A DNA stretch of 64,000 nucleotides from Penelope pileata (taxonomy: Eukaryota; Chordata; Aves; Galliformes; Cracidae). A model generated the notes under the pieces. The model was not told where the DNA came from and did no database searches. It saw only the letters and a program-made list of their open reading frames with translations. Positions 46,801 to 61,390 of the stretch are shown piece by piece. The stretch is from contig WBMW01005307.1 in assembly GCA_013396635.1 (NCBI GenBank), positions 67,120 to 131,119 on the forward strand, written 5' to 3'. The position numbers and the translations under genes were made by a program. Each line of letters begins with the position of its first letter. Positions within the stretch are counted from its first letter, which is position 1.

Positions 46801-49800
46801 TCAGACTCAAATCCCACCCAGAGCCCCAGGTGCTGCCCTTCCATTAGGAACTGTCTCATTTATGGAACAATTTGGCCAACACTTAGGGTCTTTACACCAA
46901 TAGAGTAATTTTTCCAATGGCCTGGAGAGGCTGACATAAGATTAGAAACCTTTCTTTATCAGCTGAACTATGAAGAAAGTCAAGATCTGCCATTGGCCAT
47001 CAACATTTCACCTTCCCTGGAGGTGAGCCCTGGGTTCATCCAGCTGTCCTCCACCATCTCCCCAGTATCTCATACATCTGCTGCTGAGGTCTACACCAAC
47101 AGCACTGGGGCCCAGGAGGAGAGGGAAAGCTTGCATTGCACAGCTATTTCACCCTGCTGCAGCAAGGATGATTTCATCCCTCTTCAGTAGACGTGATTTC
47201 TGTAACAAGGAGCTCTCAGTGATGGGAATTACCAGCTCAGAAAGTATAATTCTAGTATTTCAGACACACAAGAGAAGCTCAGCTGCCACAGCTTCCCAGG
47301 AGCTACCAACTTCCTCTGCCTGCCTACTGCCCCTAAGAATCATCTCTGCAGGTGTGCTTCTCCCAGGCCTAGTTGCTTGGCCTCAATTTTACTTCTGCAG
47401 GATCTGCTGGCACCAAAATCCAAGGCCAAGAAACAATTCTGGTGATCTTCTGTAAGAAGGCATAGTGAGACTGCCCTAACAGCACTGCTGGTTTCAGAGC
47501 AGCCTGACAGTATTGCACCACTGACCTCCAGCAAAGATGGGTCTGTGGGGGGACAGAAGGTGCACGCTGTGCCCACACAGGTGATCACATTCACAGAAGA
47601 CACCAGCACTGCAAAACGCAGCTGTCATTCCACAGGCAACCCCCAATTTCAAACAAGATGAGCTTTACTCCTTTAATCATCCCTCATCCAACTGGAGCTC
47701 AGGACAAGACTCGCAAGCAGAACTTAACCTCCCCTGCTGTTAGCCTTTGCTCACAGCAGTAGCTACAAAGGCCCGCAGATGAGACCACCATATCTGCATG
47801 CTACTTCATACTACAGTTTTCCTGCTGGGAGGGAGGGTTGCTCTGGCTGGGTGGAGTAGGGTTGTCCAGGAATAAAACCATTTGCCACAGGAAAGGGAGG
47901 AAGAAGTTAGTTATCTTCTGCCTCCTCCCAGAGCTTTAGAGTGAAGGCACTAATGGCAACAGCAAACAAGCACTCAGCAGCGCTGCAGTGATGTGGTTTA
48001 AGGAAAAAACTTGGAGCTAAGCAGGCCCCAGGCAGTAATGGGTACATGATGAATAGTAAACCCATCCGAAGCATTGAGCATGACTCAACCCAGATGAAAA
48101 GTTCCTCAGTCCCCCCACTCCCCCCCTCACCAACACTTTGGCTGTTCCTTGGGAAACCCATATGTGTTAAGAGGGAGTCCATAAAACAAACAATATTTGG
48201 CTGGTTTTTTGAAGAAGCCTCGGAGAGCCCAAAACTGGCTGTGTGGGCCGAGTCCTCAGCAGGGTACAGTAACCAAAGCAAAAAGCTGCCTCCCTCCAGG
48301 GTTGCTCCAGCCTTTGGGATGAAGGAAGTGGAGTAGAAATCTTCATAGAAAAGCTATTTACATCTGTTTGACCCTTGTAAAACAGGTCCCCAGGCTCTCC
48401 CCCATTTAGAACCCTTTGGATGACAGTTTGCAATAGCAGCTGGATTCTTCCTGGGGGAAAGGAGTGGTGCAGAGCACGCACGGGTACCCGCAGGGCAGCA
48501 CACACAGATTGTACAAGGATGGGTTCAGACTGGGTGGTCCCACCTGCTCTGCAGAGGCCAGCAGCAGGCTCCCTGCAAGGACCCATTGCCAGCTGCTGTG
48601 CCACGCAGCTTGGCTTGGATTTGCAGGAGAAGCCAACGAAAGTGAAAGATGCCTGCACCCTCCTCCTGGCTCCACCCGGCCTCCCCCTCACATGTTGACT
48701 GCTCCTCCCCATGAGGCTGCGGATCTTCTCCCACACAAACCCCTTTGATCTGCTTGCCAAAACCCAGCCCACTCCAGGAAGGCCTGGTTGCCCAGATATT
48801 GCCAATTGCTGCAGGCCAGTAGCTCAGCTCTGGGCTGCCACGGAGCCAGGTGGCTCTAGGTCTGGCTCTCCCTGATTTGTCCCAAATGCTCATTGGAGGG
48901 CCACAGTTCCACACATCCCAGCACCAGTCCTCCTCCATGTGCTGGCTCCAGACCCAGGAAACCACCCCATGAAGTGCAGAGAAGGGGCATCTCATGCAAG
49001 AATCCCATTCCGGGAGTCTAAGATAAACCCTTCTGTCCTTGCTGAAGCTGATGCTGTCACACACAGGCAAACAGCCCCTGCAGCAGCCTGGCACAGCCCT
49101 GAGCAGCTCCCAGTGCTGCTCTGAAGCCAGGTTCACAGAGCTCACTGTCCCAGCCTGGCTCCACATTTGCTACCCAAACCTCCCCAGAGGCCAGCACCAT
49201 CTCCAGTTCTCCCTATTTCATGAAAGAAACATACAAGGAGCAGGCACCGTGAGCTATGGTGAAATGGGATGGAGGCCAGCCTTGCACTGCCCTGCATCCA
49301 GCCATTCCCCAGCAACTCTGTGCCACATAAACAACAGGGTTCATAAACAGCAGTAGATGAACACTGGCCCAATGCCAGGTGCTCCAGAAGGAAAGACTTA
49401 AGTCTTTGGCGTCATCTGGGACAGCACAGGTGCCAACAGTTCACTCTGCTGCTGGCTTCTGTCACCACACCTCATCTTGTGGGACAAAGCCTTCCTCTGT
49501 CCACTGCAGAAGTGGAAGTTTCTTGGACCCTACTTCTTGCAGTGTGAGTGCTGTGTACACAATGCTGCACCACACACGGCACACAGATAGCTCACCCCAA
49601 GGGCTGGCACACAGACCCCAGAAGGGCTCTGCCTTCAACCCAGAGCCCCAACCATGCCACCACGGCTCCACTGCGCTGGGATCCGGACATCCCACCGTGA
49701 CCAGAGCTCCCGGTGCCAGCGAGCACCAGGCAAACATCCCCGCTTCCTCCTGCAGCCCGTTGAGCAAGTGCCAGTGGGTGGCACACACCCAGGCTAAGCA

Positions 49801-50337
49801 CGGCTCCAGCACCTCCGCCCGTGCCCAGTGGGGCTCACCCAGGCCTCCAAACACATTCTTGCTTTGGGTGCACTGGTTCTCACGCTCCTCCCCGGGGAGG
49901 GAGCATGCATTGCTCAACCCCTGCCCCGCTCCAGCTCTGGTTTCCCCTGCACTGAACCCGGAACTCCATTTCACTCATCACAGAACGTGCCGCCCCTCCA
50001 TGCCCACACAGCCCCGGCCCAGGGATGGGGAGGACCGGGAGCTGTCACCACTGCAGCAAGAGCTCTGCTGTCCCTTGGCACGGGGCTGTGACACCACAGC
50101 CTGTCCACGTAAGCCAGGGGCAGGTCAGCCTGGGGCTTAATGGGAAGGGAAAGGTCTCTGTTGCAACTGCCATTCTCAAATCCCTTTAATCCCTGTGTTT
50201 GACTGCTTTTGAACATGGGAAGCACCTGACATCTGAACAACAGAAGGTTTAAGGCTCACAATGCCCTCTCAGCACAGCCTTTACCTCCACATGACACATC
50301 CAGCTTTTGCAATCTTGGTTAGCACTCATCCGTCCCA

Positions 50338-50466
50338 TTTCAACTTCAAAGGGCTTCACAAACATTAACCAATTAATCCTCTCACCACCCTCAGAGGGAG
50401 GTGAGCATCTTTATTTTTATCCATTTCCCTATCTGGGAGATGGAGATAGTTCAGCACCTGTCACAG
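50338..50466 (+). repeat. MIR-type SINE remnant
   Basis: AAAGGGCTTCACAAACATTA and ATTAATCCTCTCACCACCCT are followed by GAGGGAGGTGAGCATC and a CTGGGAGATGGAGA block, in MIR order. Confidence 0.65.
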
Positions 50467-53400
50467 GGCTGTTTCAGCACTGCTGCTCTGCTCCCAGCCC
50501 CAGGCTCCAGCCATGTCATGAGCACACACATGGGCTGGCAGAAGTGCTACAGCACAGGCACAGCTGGCAAAGCAGAGCTGTCACTGAGCACCTCTGCTTT
50601 GCTCCATGCCACATATGGCTCCTTGAGCACCACCATTAGTCAATAACCTGCAAGGAAAATGGTCCAAGATGAGCAGCGCAGAGCTGCCCACTGCTGCAGA
50701 GCACTCAGGAGCAGCTGGCAAGCCAAGGGCAGGCGTGAAATGAGTGTGTTTAGCAGGTAGATGCAAAGTCCTGCATTCTGTAGTGAAAAGCATATGCCAT
50801 TGGGGCTGGGTCCAGTGTGGGAACAAACTTGGACATGACTGAAGCCAGACAGACTGACAAAGCATGACAGGAGTCCCTGGCAGAGCTTAGAATTGGGCAG
50901 AATATCCCAGATCATTCTGCACTCAAAAATTGCACTTATTTCTTCCAAAGTAATTTTCTCTAGCTCAGGCAGAGCTCGCTTTGGGGAACCTCAGCCCTTG
51001 GAGTTATTGGTGAGGGCAGGGTGCTGGAAGGGCAGCCAGCTTCCACCCGGGAGGCTGCAGGAGATCAGCACCTGTCACAGCAGCACAGGGGCAGCTCCCC
51101 CAGGGTGGGACACGTGGCACCAGGAGCAGTGCTTCCCCTTGGAGCCGTCCTCTGCAGCAGTCAGGATCCAACCACATTGCCAGCGAGCAGCATCCACACC
51201 CACCAGGTCCACTGCTTACCTCCAAGGCATTAACAGCCCAAAAAAAACACCATCACTGAGATGATTATTTCTGTGTTGAAGCCTACAGGAAATTCCCAGC
51301 ACAGGCAGCGCTTCCCATCACCCAGCAGACAGGCAGGCAGAGCTGCCACATGGGGACACCCTTGTCCCTAACAGCCCTGTGTAGTGGGGGCTGCAGAGCT
51401 GCATGAGAGCTGCAAGCCCCCACCCCAAGGAATGTACCCAAAGCCCAGCAGCACTCCTGCTCAGTGCTGTCAGCACACACAGGGCTGGGAGGAGGGCTGG
51501 GAGGCTGCTCCCAGCTCCCTTTCACTCCAGCAGCAGTGTCTGTCTCCAGGGCTCCCCGCAGCACGCCAGTGAAAGTCACTCTGTTTTGCAACACTGCTGC
51601 CCCAGAGCACGACTGCGGCTCCTCTGCAACTCTGCCAGCAGCAAGAGCCCACAGCTGCAGGGCTCACCAGGAAGCATCAGTTCATTTTTTGCATTGTTTT
51701 CAATGGCCATGGCCCAGTGCTAACTGCTGACAGTTCTTCATTACCATCCATCCTAAGGTCCCAAATTACTCACTAAACCCTCTGAAGATGCAGGGATCCC
51801 AAAGCCTTTTGGATGGAAAGGGGCAGCCTTTAAACAATGCTCAGCAACACCACATCAATACCTTCAATTATTCCAGCATCTCACTGAAGCAGCAGGAGAA
51901 TTTCAGGCAGATGAAACAATTTTCCAACTGCAGTTCTTAGAGACAACGGGGGTAGAAACCTTTCTTCCATTACAGATACAATACCATCCCAAGGGAACGC
52001 TTAGTGTCAAGACTCACTCTGAAATCCTGTTAAAACACCAGTATGTATAATGTGCTCTGAATTTATTGCTAAGCACAGACCTGACGTCACACTACCATCT
52101 AAAAGCCCATGTGCCCACCTCCACCAGGGTGACACATCTGCACCAGCAGCTCGGTGAGGACCCCAAGTGCTGCTCCCCAGGCCCACAGGAGCACCCCGAG
52201 GTGCAGCAGACAGTGCCACCTGCTGACACCCTGTCCCAGCCCTCCCAGCAGGACGGGTGCAGTGTCACTGCCAAGCAGCGCAGGGTTCAGAGTCACTGCC
52301 ATGCCCCTGTGCTGCATGCTCCATCCAAGCTGCTGCTGTCATGTGCACCTTGCAGGCCTTGTTCCGACAGGCAATGTGTGTGATATCCAACCCACATCAT
52401 CCCCGATTTCCCAGAAACCCATTTCAGCTTGCATCAGTGACAGAGGCACAGCCCAAATTCAGCTGTTCCCGTTACCTCTTTCCATGCAGGTGTGCAGGAC
52501 AGACACAGATGCTGGACCACGTGCTGTCTGGCCAGGGCCATCAGTGTGAGGAGGGGTTTGATGCCACATGCCAGGGCTGTTCTTCAGCGAGGGGAGGAGA
52601 ACTCAAGTATCTGCAGTGGGAAACAGCCAGGAGCAATTTGTTTCATCTTCTTCCTCTGGATGCTTCCCCAGCTGTAAACCCTTCTGTTAGATACCTTTCT
52701 TGAGCATTGCCATCATCTCTTCCCCTTTTGAACCTCTCCCCATGTTTTGGGCATGGAGAGGAGCCCAAGCTGCTCAAGAACACCTTGGGAACAAGCAGAG
52801 AGAGCCCCATTCTATTTATGCTCCATGATTAGATGGCACATTGGGATATCGCAAATGCATAGCATGCCCAAGCACCCAGGATGCCTTTGGTAACGGTGAT
52901 TGGGTTTGGCTTAACCCTACAGCGACACAACACCCCCACAACACCCCTGTGAGCTCCTGTAGGCAGCATTTGCAGCGTGGCCCAAACCAGAACCAAGTCC
53001 CCAGGCAGAACCACAACCAGGACTCCCAGGCTTTCAGGGACAGGAAGGCTCTTGGCACTCACTACAAGAATGTTTCTTAGCGTTGGTGGATTCTTAATCA
53101 CATTCCCAAACTTCTTAACCTGTTCTTCTCAGTTAAATATGGCCCTCCCAAAAAAAAAAAAAAGAAAGAAAAAACACATTACCTAAGCCATTCTCAAGCC
53201 TAAACTTGTCTTTTTCCTGACAGGCCAATAAGACCCTTAGGTCACATCTTACTTCATTTCTTGACCAAAATACATCAACTTCTGCTTTAAGTGAAAGAGG
53301 CCATAGGATTCACTAGGACAGATGCTTAAGTTGGTTTACAACAAGAGAAAATCTCCAGAAACAAGTGTTGTCACAGTCTTTGTGTATGAACTACCATTAT

Positions 53401-53549
53401 TACTGATTATTTACATTGCAGCAGTCACTACAAGCCCCACTGCCATTGTGTCAGGTACCAGATAATATGCACATGTTGAAAGGCAATATTCTTTTCTGCA
53501 GGAACTATGAAAAGAGGAAAGACAAAAGCCAAGAAAGCATCGTTCACAC

Positions 53550-53620
53550 GAGGAGGCAAAACCAGAAATTAATTGACTAGCCCAAGTTATACAGCGAATG
53601 GCAATACTGAGCTGTGCATA
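53550..53620 (+). repeat. Possible MIR-like remnant (3' half)
   Basis: Contains AATTAATTGACTAGCCCAAG followed by TTATACAGCGAATGGC, resembling the conserved MIR CTTGCCCAAGGTCACACAG region. Confidence 0.45.
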
Positions 53621-56383
53621 CTAATTTGTGCACAGAACATGCTTATTAAGTATATTAAAGCCCACAGGACACTGCCATCAGTCTATGCAAACAGCACCAG
53701 CCTACACTCCCCAATTCTCACAAGCACACCCCCAAACCTTCCTCCCCCCTCCCTGCCATCCCCTCACAGAGGCTCTGTTCTAATTTTAGAACTAATTAAA
53801 TTAAACCTCTGACTCACCTCAGATCTCTGGTTTAGGCTTACACGCTCTCTGCTACCAGCTCTTTCTGTGCTGTTATTTGGCAGCGCTCCCCCAACACACC
53901 CAATCCTGGCGAGGATCTGCACCAGGGACGTGCACAGGGCGGGGGCTGGAAGCTCTCCCACACCAGCAGCCCCTGCTCAGTGCACCCAGGGGCTGTCTGC
54001 ATGCAGCACCGCGCTGCCCTGCCTGCGTGGGAGGGATGCCCAAGGACTTTGTTAGCACACAGGTCTCGCTCCAGAAATCGAGGCGACAGCAGACAGACCT
54101 TTCTGCTGTTACTCAGCCATCTCATATTCAGCCAGACTGCAGCTGGTTTCTGTGTGTGCCCGAGGGGGAGCAAAGTGCCCAGCACCACAAAGATTTCACA
54201 CAGCCCCTTTGAGAAAAAAGGGAAGGGAGAAGCACAGCCCAGGAAGCCCCTTCTCAGAATCCTGCTCTCCTGGAACATGTTATCAGCACAGAAAGCAATA
54301 GAGCAATCTGCCTCTAAAGAGGTCACTCTGCCTTTCACACTGGGGAGCTGTGGGCAGCACAGAAGCCAGCACAGGTGTCAGCACAGCAGGGCTCCTCCAA
54401 AATCTGGCTCTTGCCAAGAACCTGTGTGTCCCTCAGCAGAGGCAGCTGCAGGCACACCTCCAACAGCAGGGCCTGTTCCTCCGAGCCATCTGCAAGAGCC
54501 TACCTGGAGAGAAGCACCTTTCAAAAATTTCCTTTTCTGCTCCCCAAAACATTTGGTTTTGAAACCAAAAACACTACCAGAGATCACTCAGCAGCTTTCA
54601 AATAAAGCTCTACACATCCAGTGCCATCCCTGAGAACACAGGCAGCCCCCACCACCCCAAATCTCATCAGTGTCTGGAATTTTTCTTAATTTCAGGCCTC
54701 ATATGTAGCCCATAGGCCCCTCACAGCCCAGCAACCACAGCATGAGCTGCCGCTTCTTCCCAGTGCACCTCCCAGCACAGGGCCACGTGCATTTGTGATG
54801 TCTGGAGGGGCCACCTCCCTTGGGCCAGCTGAGCTTGTTTCCCAGATTTTTTTTCTCTTTTTTTTTTTTTTCCCTTCCTGTTTCCCTCCTTCAGCCAGTG
54901 CTAAGTGTCACAGGAGAGCCCAATTCAATTAACAGGATTGATAGCAATTAAGCCACTATTGGAGCCAGGGTTGTGCTCTTTAGGCCTGGAAAGAAACAAT
55001 GTGTCAGTGCAGCAAGATAAGCAGCAGGTGATGTCAGAGGCTTTTTATTTCCAAGGAGAAAAACTGGTTGTCTTTCTGTATTTAAAAAAAAAAAAAGAAG
55101 AAGAAGAAAAAAGAAAAAAAAAGTTACATACCATCTATGGGGAAAAAAGCAGAGCACTTGAGTGTGAAGCCAAATTCCCTTTATTTTACCATGTACACAG
55201 GACTTGCTCCTGACAGCCTGATCCTTCCTGTGCCTGGGGTCCTTCCCTGGGCAGGAGGGGTTGCCACCCCTTATCGCAGAGCCTCTCAGCAGCTCTTGGA
55301 GCTATTTCTGGCTTCCTGTGCTGTCCCAAAGCATTCCTCCTAATTGAGGGCTTTTAACACTAACAGCAGCTGTTCTCCTTCTGGCGTGGGGAAGGCATCA
55401 AATCTTTTATTTCAACTCTGCAGCATGGAGGGGTACGTGACCTGCACCCCAAGCAGTGCCCCTGCAGCAAGGAGCCTTCCCCAGGGCTCCTTTTGGCCGC
55501 CCATCCCAGCAGCTGTTGAACCGAGGGATCCCAGCACCATGCAGGAGCCAGGGATCCCCGGCTGGATTTGTCCTCCCAGGCTCCATCTATCCGGGAGGAG
55601 CTGGAGGCTCCCAGCTCCATGGCACAGCACGGAGAGGAGGCTGATGCCCCCGGGGGTGATGCAATACAGTGCCCAGAGGGATGCTCTCCTCCATGCAAAG
55701 AGAAGCCCATGGGTGGGCACAAAGGGGATGACACACTCCATCCAGAGCTGCTGGCAGCAGAGTTTGCTGCTCCTCACACCCCTTGCAGACAATGTATCTT
55801 CCATGTCTTGTCTTGGTCTTTCCTGTGACTTTGCACTGACCTAGGGCTGTTCCTGTGTGTTGTACTCATGGCTTTAACTAGGACTGGGTGAGATAAGGGT
55901 GGAAACTGCATTCATTTCTGCAGGCGTGCCCTTGGTGCTTGCTGAGCCCAAGCATCCCATCCTACAAAGGAAAGGACACAGCTGTCACATGTGGTGATGC
56001 TGCCCTGTGGCAGCGGTTCGACACGTCCAAGCTGGAGGTGCACACACTGCATTGGAAGAACTGAGGCTGCTGGGCAACGTGGCTGGACCACAGATGCGCA
56101 CAGTGCTGCGTTACAGCCTTCTGATGTCTGGGAGCAATGCTGCGTGCAGGCTGGGGAAAGGGTGAGGGCTGGGTGCAGCAGCTGCTGCCGTGCAGACATG
56201 CAGTGCACCCACCAACAAATGGAAAACAGGGTGGGAGCATGGCCAGTGGGCAATGCTGAGCAATGCCTGCAATGCCCACCCAGCCAGGGGAGATCTGCAT
56301 CCTCACAAGAGGGATAGGGTTTACTTTTGTCAAGGGCTTGGATGTTTTGAAGTCTGGAGAGAGGCAAGAAGCAGCACGCTCCA

Positions 56384-56640
56384 GCAGTGCCCCGGGCAAA
56401 TTGCGACAGTCACCCGTCAAAAGCATTCAAAGATCACAAATCAGGCCCAGATGATCATGAATCATAGCTTAAAAACCGCAAACAGTTCTTAAGCCTCTTC
56501 AAAATAATGACATTTACCAACAGACTCGTTTGGAGTGGTTCACATTTTCCAGTCTTCTTCCAAAGCCAAGAGAGGGAATGGGCTGAAGTAGAAGCAGAGC
56601 TGCTCCTGCAGTGCTGGTGCCTGGGAACTGGATGATTCAG
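56384..56640 (+). repeat. Inverted repeat copy A (about 257 bp)
   Basis: Matches the reverse complement of 61391-61650 over its whole length. The block 56408-56457 is identical for 50 bases, and other long matches run through ATTTACCAACAGACTCGTTT and GCAGAGCTGCTCCTGCAGTG. Weak similarity continues on both sides. Family unknown. Confidence 0.9.
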
Positions 56641-59600
56641 GGGTGATGCTGCATGCCTGGCAGTGCTGGGGCTGCAGGGGAGAGCCCATGGCATGCTGAG
56701 CCCACGGGGCACTGTGGCACAGCCACAGGGCCTGGGGACAGCAGGGCAGCTCTAAGCTGTCCCCAGCTCCCCAGGTTAGGCACCAAAAGAATGGAAGGTC
56801 GTGTAAGGAATGCCCCTGGGAGTGTGGGTCACGTAGTGCTGCACCTTGTCCTCAGGAGGACCCAGAGGGCTCCTCCAGGATTTTACTTCTCCAGTCCGCT
56901 GCTAACTTTCTCAGTCTCGTAGTACTGGTTCATAGTTCATAACAATACGACAATGCGAATGCAAAGCTGGGCATCATGATAATTATCTATGACTTATACT
57001 TCTGGCCAGCACTCAGCGTTTCTGTAGAGGCTTCAGTTACCATTTGTGCATCTTTGTTCTGTGTCCATGAAAATCCCAGGGCTCTGGAAGGCTGGAAGCT
57101 GAAATTGCAGGATCAAGAGAACTGCAGAGTCTGGATTGGGTGAGAAAGGCTCCGGGTGACGTTCTTGGGTGCTCAGGGCTAGCGTGGCCACCAGACAGCT
57201 CTGCCCTTCAGCCAGATCAGAACAGCGAAGCACAGCACTCACGATTATCTCAGCTAGGGGCAGGACAGCGTGGTCAACATCGCTGTCTCAGCGCTGGAGG
57301 AGAGCTGCCCCGAGCAGCAGCGGGGCTGCCCACAGCTTGGGACAGGGCTGGGTTTCTCCTCCAGCGTCCCTGAGCATTTCCTACAGAAAGAACAGCATGG
57401 GGTCCTCAGATGGCTTTCCTCAGGAAAACCAAGTTTCTTGTGAAGGGAGGTGTGAAGCTACAAGCCAAGGGCCTCCAGAAGCTCAGAAAATAGGAAGGAA
57501 TGAAGAAAAGAGGATCCTGGCAGGGATAAATAAGGATAAGAAGGAAAAGCATACCGCAGGCAGCAGCCACGGGCTTTGGCAGCCACTTCCTCGTGTAGAG
57601 GAAAAAAACCCAAGTTAAAAGCTGCTTGGGAAAGGAGGTTCAGTGGTGGATTATCTCATCTCCATTACCGGAGCAAAGGACAGCTCCCATATCCCTGATG
57701 GGCTGAAGACGGAGCTCACCACGACGCGCCTCACTCCCGCAGCTGGGCTGAAAACGTACACGGCTTCAAAAATAATGTCACATTTATTAGGGAAGTGATT
57801 CAAGTGCGAAGCTCACCGAGGGACATGAGGAGCTGACTACATGCAGAAATCAAAGGGAAACCCTTGATTGAAAGGAAATGTTTAGCCACTATGTTCAAAG
57901 GCCGCCTAAATCAAAGACAAAATCCTTCTTTAATCAAGGCCATTGACCAAAGCTGAAAGCACACCGCACTGTAGCACTGCTTTCATGGTACTGATGCTCT
58001 CAAACCCCAGCACCCCACAGCCGTGTCCTCCTGCTGCCCGCTGGGACAGTACTCGCAGCACCCCAAACAGAGCACACCTTGAGAGGGACAGTAAGCAGAA
58101 GCCATCAGCAAAGGCCCAGAGCACCACAGTGTCCTTATTTCAGCTGTCTTCAGCTTCTGTCTGTGAGCTTGAGCCGTCATTAAGAAGTGCAGCAAGTGTT
58201 AATTGGGTCTTATCTAACCCCAGCCCAGCCCCAAGGGTCAATAGATGGTAGCTGAGGTTTATCGGTGTTTAACCAACATTTATCAGCCCTGGGAGCTGTC
58301 ATTCAGGCAGGTGTGTGGCACACTGGCACGCAGGAGGGGCCGGGAGCACTGCTGAACCTCACCAGAGAGCAGATATGAATGATCAATACGACGATAAATG
58401 CAGATTTATTGCAGCAACAGCAACCTGAGATAGCACTAGATGCTGGCAGGGTAAGAGCTTGTCATGAATTCAATCCAAATTTATAAATGAACTCCTGAAA
58501 TAACATGCCATGTGTCCCATGGCGCCTCATAGCAGTGAGGTTTCGAGGAAAAGCCGTCTCTGGAAACAGGAGCAGCATTTCCTACCCCTACCAAGATTTC
58601 CTCTCCCTTTTTGAACATGTTCAAGATCAGAGTCCAGCCACAGAAATATTAGCACCAGCTCTAACCCACATCCACGACTTTTCTCTTTTTTCTCCCTAAA
58701 TTTCATTTCTATCAGACTGGAAAAAATGTTCTTCTCATTTTAAAATCTCTCCCTAGCTAACGAGAAGAAGAAATGCTGCCAGAAACGAAAGCTTCATTTC
58801 ACAGTCTGTATTACTTTTCTCTTCCTTTCTGCATCTTTCTATTTTTTAATAGCCAGTTTTCCCCATATTGCTAAGAGGCTGAGAGCTCTCTGCTGGAAAA
58901 CCTTGTCTCCTCTAATTGTCCAAAACAGTGCAGTGAGATGGACCTAAGAGCTTCAGCCTCTTTGAGCCCCATATTTCATTGAAATCAGAAGTACAGTAGT
59001 GTTTTCCTGAGTCTTGGGACAGGGAGCAATAGCAGATCTGCCAATGGAACCCATGGGTGTAACAGAAATGCCAAACATTTCTGAGGTTGTGATGAAAGTC
59101 ATTTGCAATTTGTTTGTTTGTTTATTTATCAACTGGATTCCAAAGTGATAGAAAGTAGCATAAAAACTTGACAAAAATTTTGACATAATGTTTTCAAGAA
59201 ATTAAGAAGAAATGTAAGAAATGTGAAAATATTCTGCATTTCAGACCTCTGCTGAGAGCTGCCTAAAAAAAGCCCCCGGTCTCAGGAACATTGGGTTAGT
59301 TAAGGACCACAGAGGGGACAGCTTTGCTTGTCTGCTGGCATTTGAAAGCATTGGCTTGTTTGGTTGGGTTATGAATCTCTCCAAGGATGGGGACTCCACA
59401 TCCTCCACAACAGCAGCTGGCCATCCTCATGGTGGATTTCTTCTCATTCTACCCAGATGGATGACCCTTCTTTCAACTCATCTCCATCACCACCCACCCT
59501 TTTGCTGTGCAGCTCCTGGGGGGCTCTTCTTCCACCTTCTCCCAGTGACCTGACCAATTCTCCTCCCACTGTTGAGCATGGCCTGGCCCTGGACAAGGCT

Positions 59601-61390
59601 TATGGTCCCTGGGAGCAGGGGCAGAGCTGGTGCGTGCCACGAAGCTCACATCAGACCACATCACCCTCTAGGAGTCCGTGACCCTGAGAGGAAGGTACCA
59701 AATCCTTTCCTCTCCTTCAGCTGTGAGAAAGAAGGAGTGGGCAGGGTTAGTTCAGAGAAAAGTGGACTCCTTTGCTGGAGGAGATTGAAAACCGTGTTCA
59801 TCCAATTACCGACCACAGCGCTTAATCGCTCTGCCCTGGATTGCCCCAGCAGCCACAGGGGCAGGCGAACGCAGAGGTGGGAGGCAGAAAGGGTTTAATA
59901 AAAAAGCAATTTTATAAAGGAATTCTTTGCTTTTGGCTTTTTTCTGTAAGAGTGGGAAAATTATACTTTTTCTTCAAAATTGCCAAGGAAAGCGAGAAGA
60001 GCAGAGCTCCATGCTGTAGCTTCTGGGTGACCAAACACACATGTCCCACTGCTCACACGGGGGGAACAAGCAATGGGTGCAGGAAGCCCTGCCAGGAGCC
60101 CCAGCCCCTGTGCTGCCCCTTGCCCAGGTCTGTGGGGCAGCAGTCCCTGCAGGGACCAACTGCAAGGGACAGAACCCCAAGGCCAGGGGTGACCGCAGCC
60201 CAGAGGTACTCCACCATCACATGCCCTCACCCCGTAAGCCACAGACGTGAGGGGTTCTTGGGACTGAATGTGGTTTGGTGTCACTGCAGCAGTGTTAGAG
60301 CACAAGCAAACAGGCCAGGAGCTGGGCTGGGAGCTTGCTGCCGCGCCGGGGAGCTGTGCAGCTGCAGCCCAGGCAGTTTTACCCAGTAATCCCTGCAAAC
60401 ACATTCTGTCCCCAGCACATTCATCCTCCTCAGGAAGCATTTGATTGGCATTCAGGCACGGCCTCTTCTGAACAACCCAAGCTATGATTTATGTGATGCC
60501 TTTGTTTTCAGACAGTGTTGTCAGCAATACCCATCCTCAGGCGAAACCGCCGATGCCTGCAGATTTCCAAAGGTCGTTATCATGGCTGTGCTGCCCTTGC
60601 TGAAGGGTAACAAACAGAAGCTTTGGTAAAAGTAGAAACGATCGTTCGTTAATTCTCGCCTGTGGCCCTGTTCAGCTACCTCCCCTGAAACCAGAGGCCC
60701 CAGGGACAATATTTCAATCCAGGAAAGAGCAGGAAAAAAAAATTGATATACTGTTCTGGGCTCCGAAGAGTCTCCTACAGCTGGAGAAAATAAGTGATAT
60801 TTTCACACCAGCTAGTCACAGGATCCCGTTTCCTAAATTGTCAGTGTTCAATATCAGAGCAACAAAACAGTTTGCTGAGCTTTAATGGCAAAGAATCCAA
60901 GACAGAATGACTATGGATTTAAAAAGTAGCCAAGTTATGCTGTTGGTTGTTGTTTTTTTTTTTCCCAGTAAAAGTGTTTGGGCAGCATCCTCTGGATACA
61001 GAGCAGCTGATCACTGCTCAGCAGCCAGCCCTCACCTCGCTGGTGCAAAATTATTTGCTCTTCTTCCAATGCCCAAGTGAATCCAACCAAAGTCTCAGGC
61101 GACTGCCAGACTTCTCCATGGGCACCGTGTCCTCCTCCCCTCCATGGGCACACCACAAGGCTTGCTCATCTGCCCTGCCTGCACCAGCTGCTTTCTGACC
61201 CATCTTGGAGACCATAGGTGAAATCCTGAGTACATCCACAAGCTCCAGGCCTGGCAAACCCATCTGATAACAGAGCTTTAGGGAACAGGACCCATAAGAG
61301 CTTTGCCCATTTTGGGTTCCCATCTGCACCAGCCTTTCTCCAGTCTCCCATGGCCATTCCTCCCTCCCCAAGCTCTGCCATCATTGCCCT
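56641..61390. other. Stretch between the two inverted repeat copies
   Basis: No gene recognised. It contains a TTTG/TTTA-rich simple tract near 59107-59128 and a T-run near 60952. Frames up to 182 codons (59841-60389 plus) show no domain. Confidence 0.5.

Larger units (their letters stand above)
43801..56383. other. Gene-poor, GC-richer stretch
   Basis: Several long open frames occur, for example 49379-50140 plus (253 codons from a GTG) and 48167-49166 minus (two overlapping frames of over 210 codons). They lack domains, plausible splice sites or repeats of known type, and look like chance frames in GC-rich DNA. Poly(A) or A-rich runs lie near 46268, 53148 and 55083. MIR-like remnants are listed separately. 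Confidence 0.5.

Noticed and set aside
48167..49166. Two overlapping minus frames of over 210 codons
   Set aside because: No recognisable domain, no splice or promoter context, and mutual overlap in different frames; best explained by base composition.
49379..50140. 253-codon plus-strand open frame, the longest in the window
   Set aside because: It starts at GTG, not ATG, has a Ser/His/Pro-rich composition without domains, and lies in GC-rich DNA with equally long frames on the other strand.
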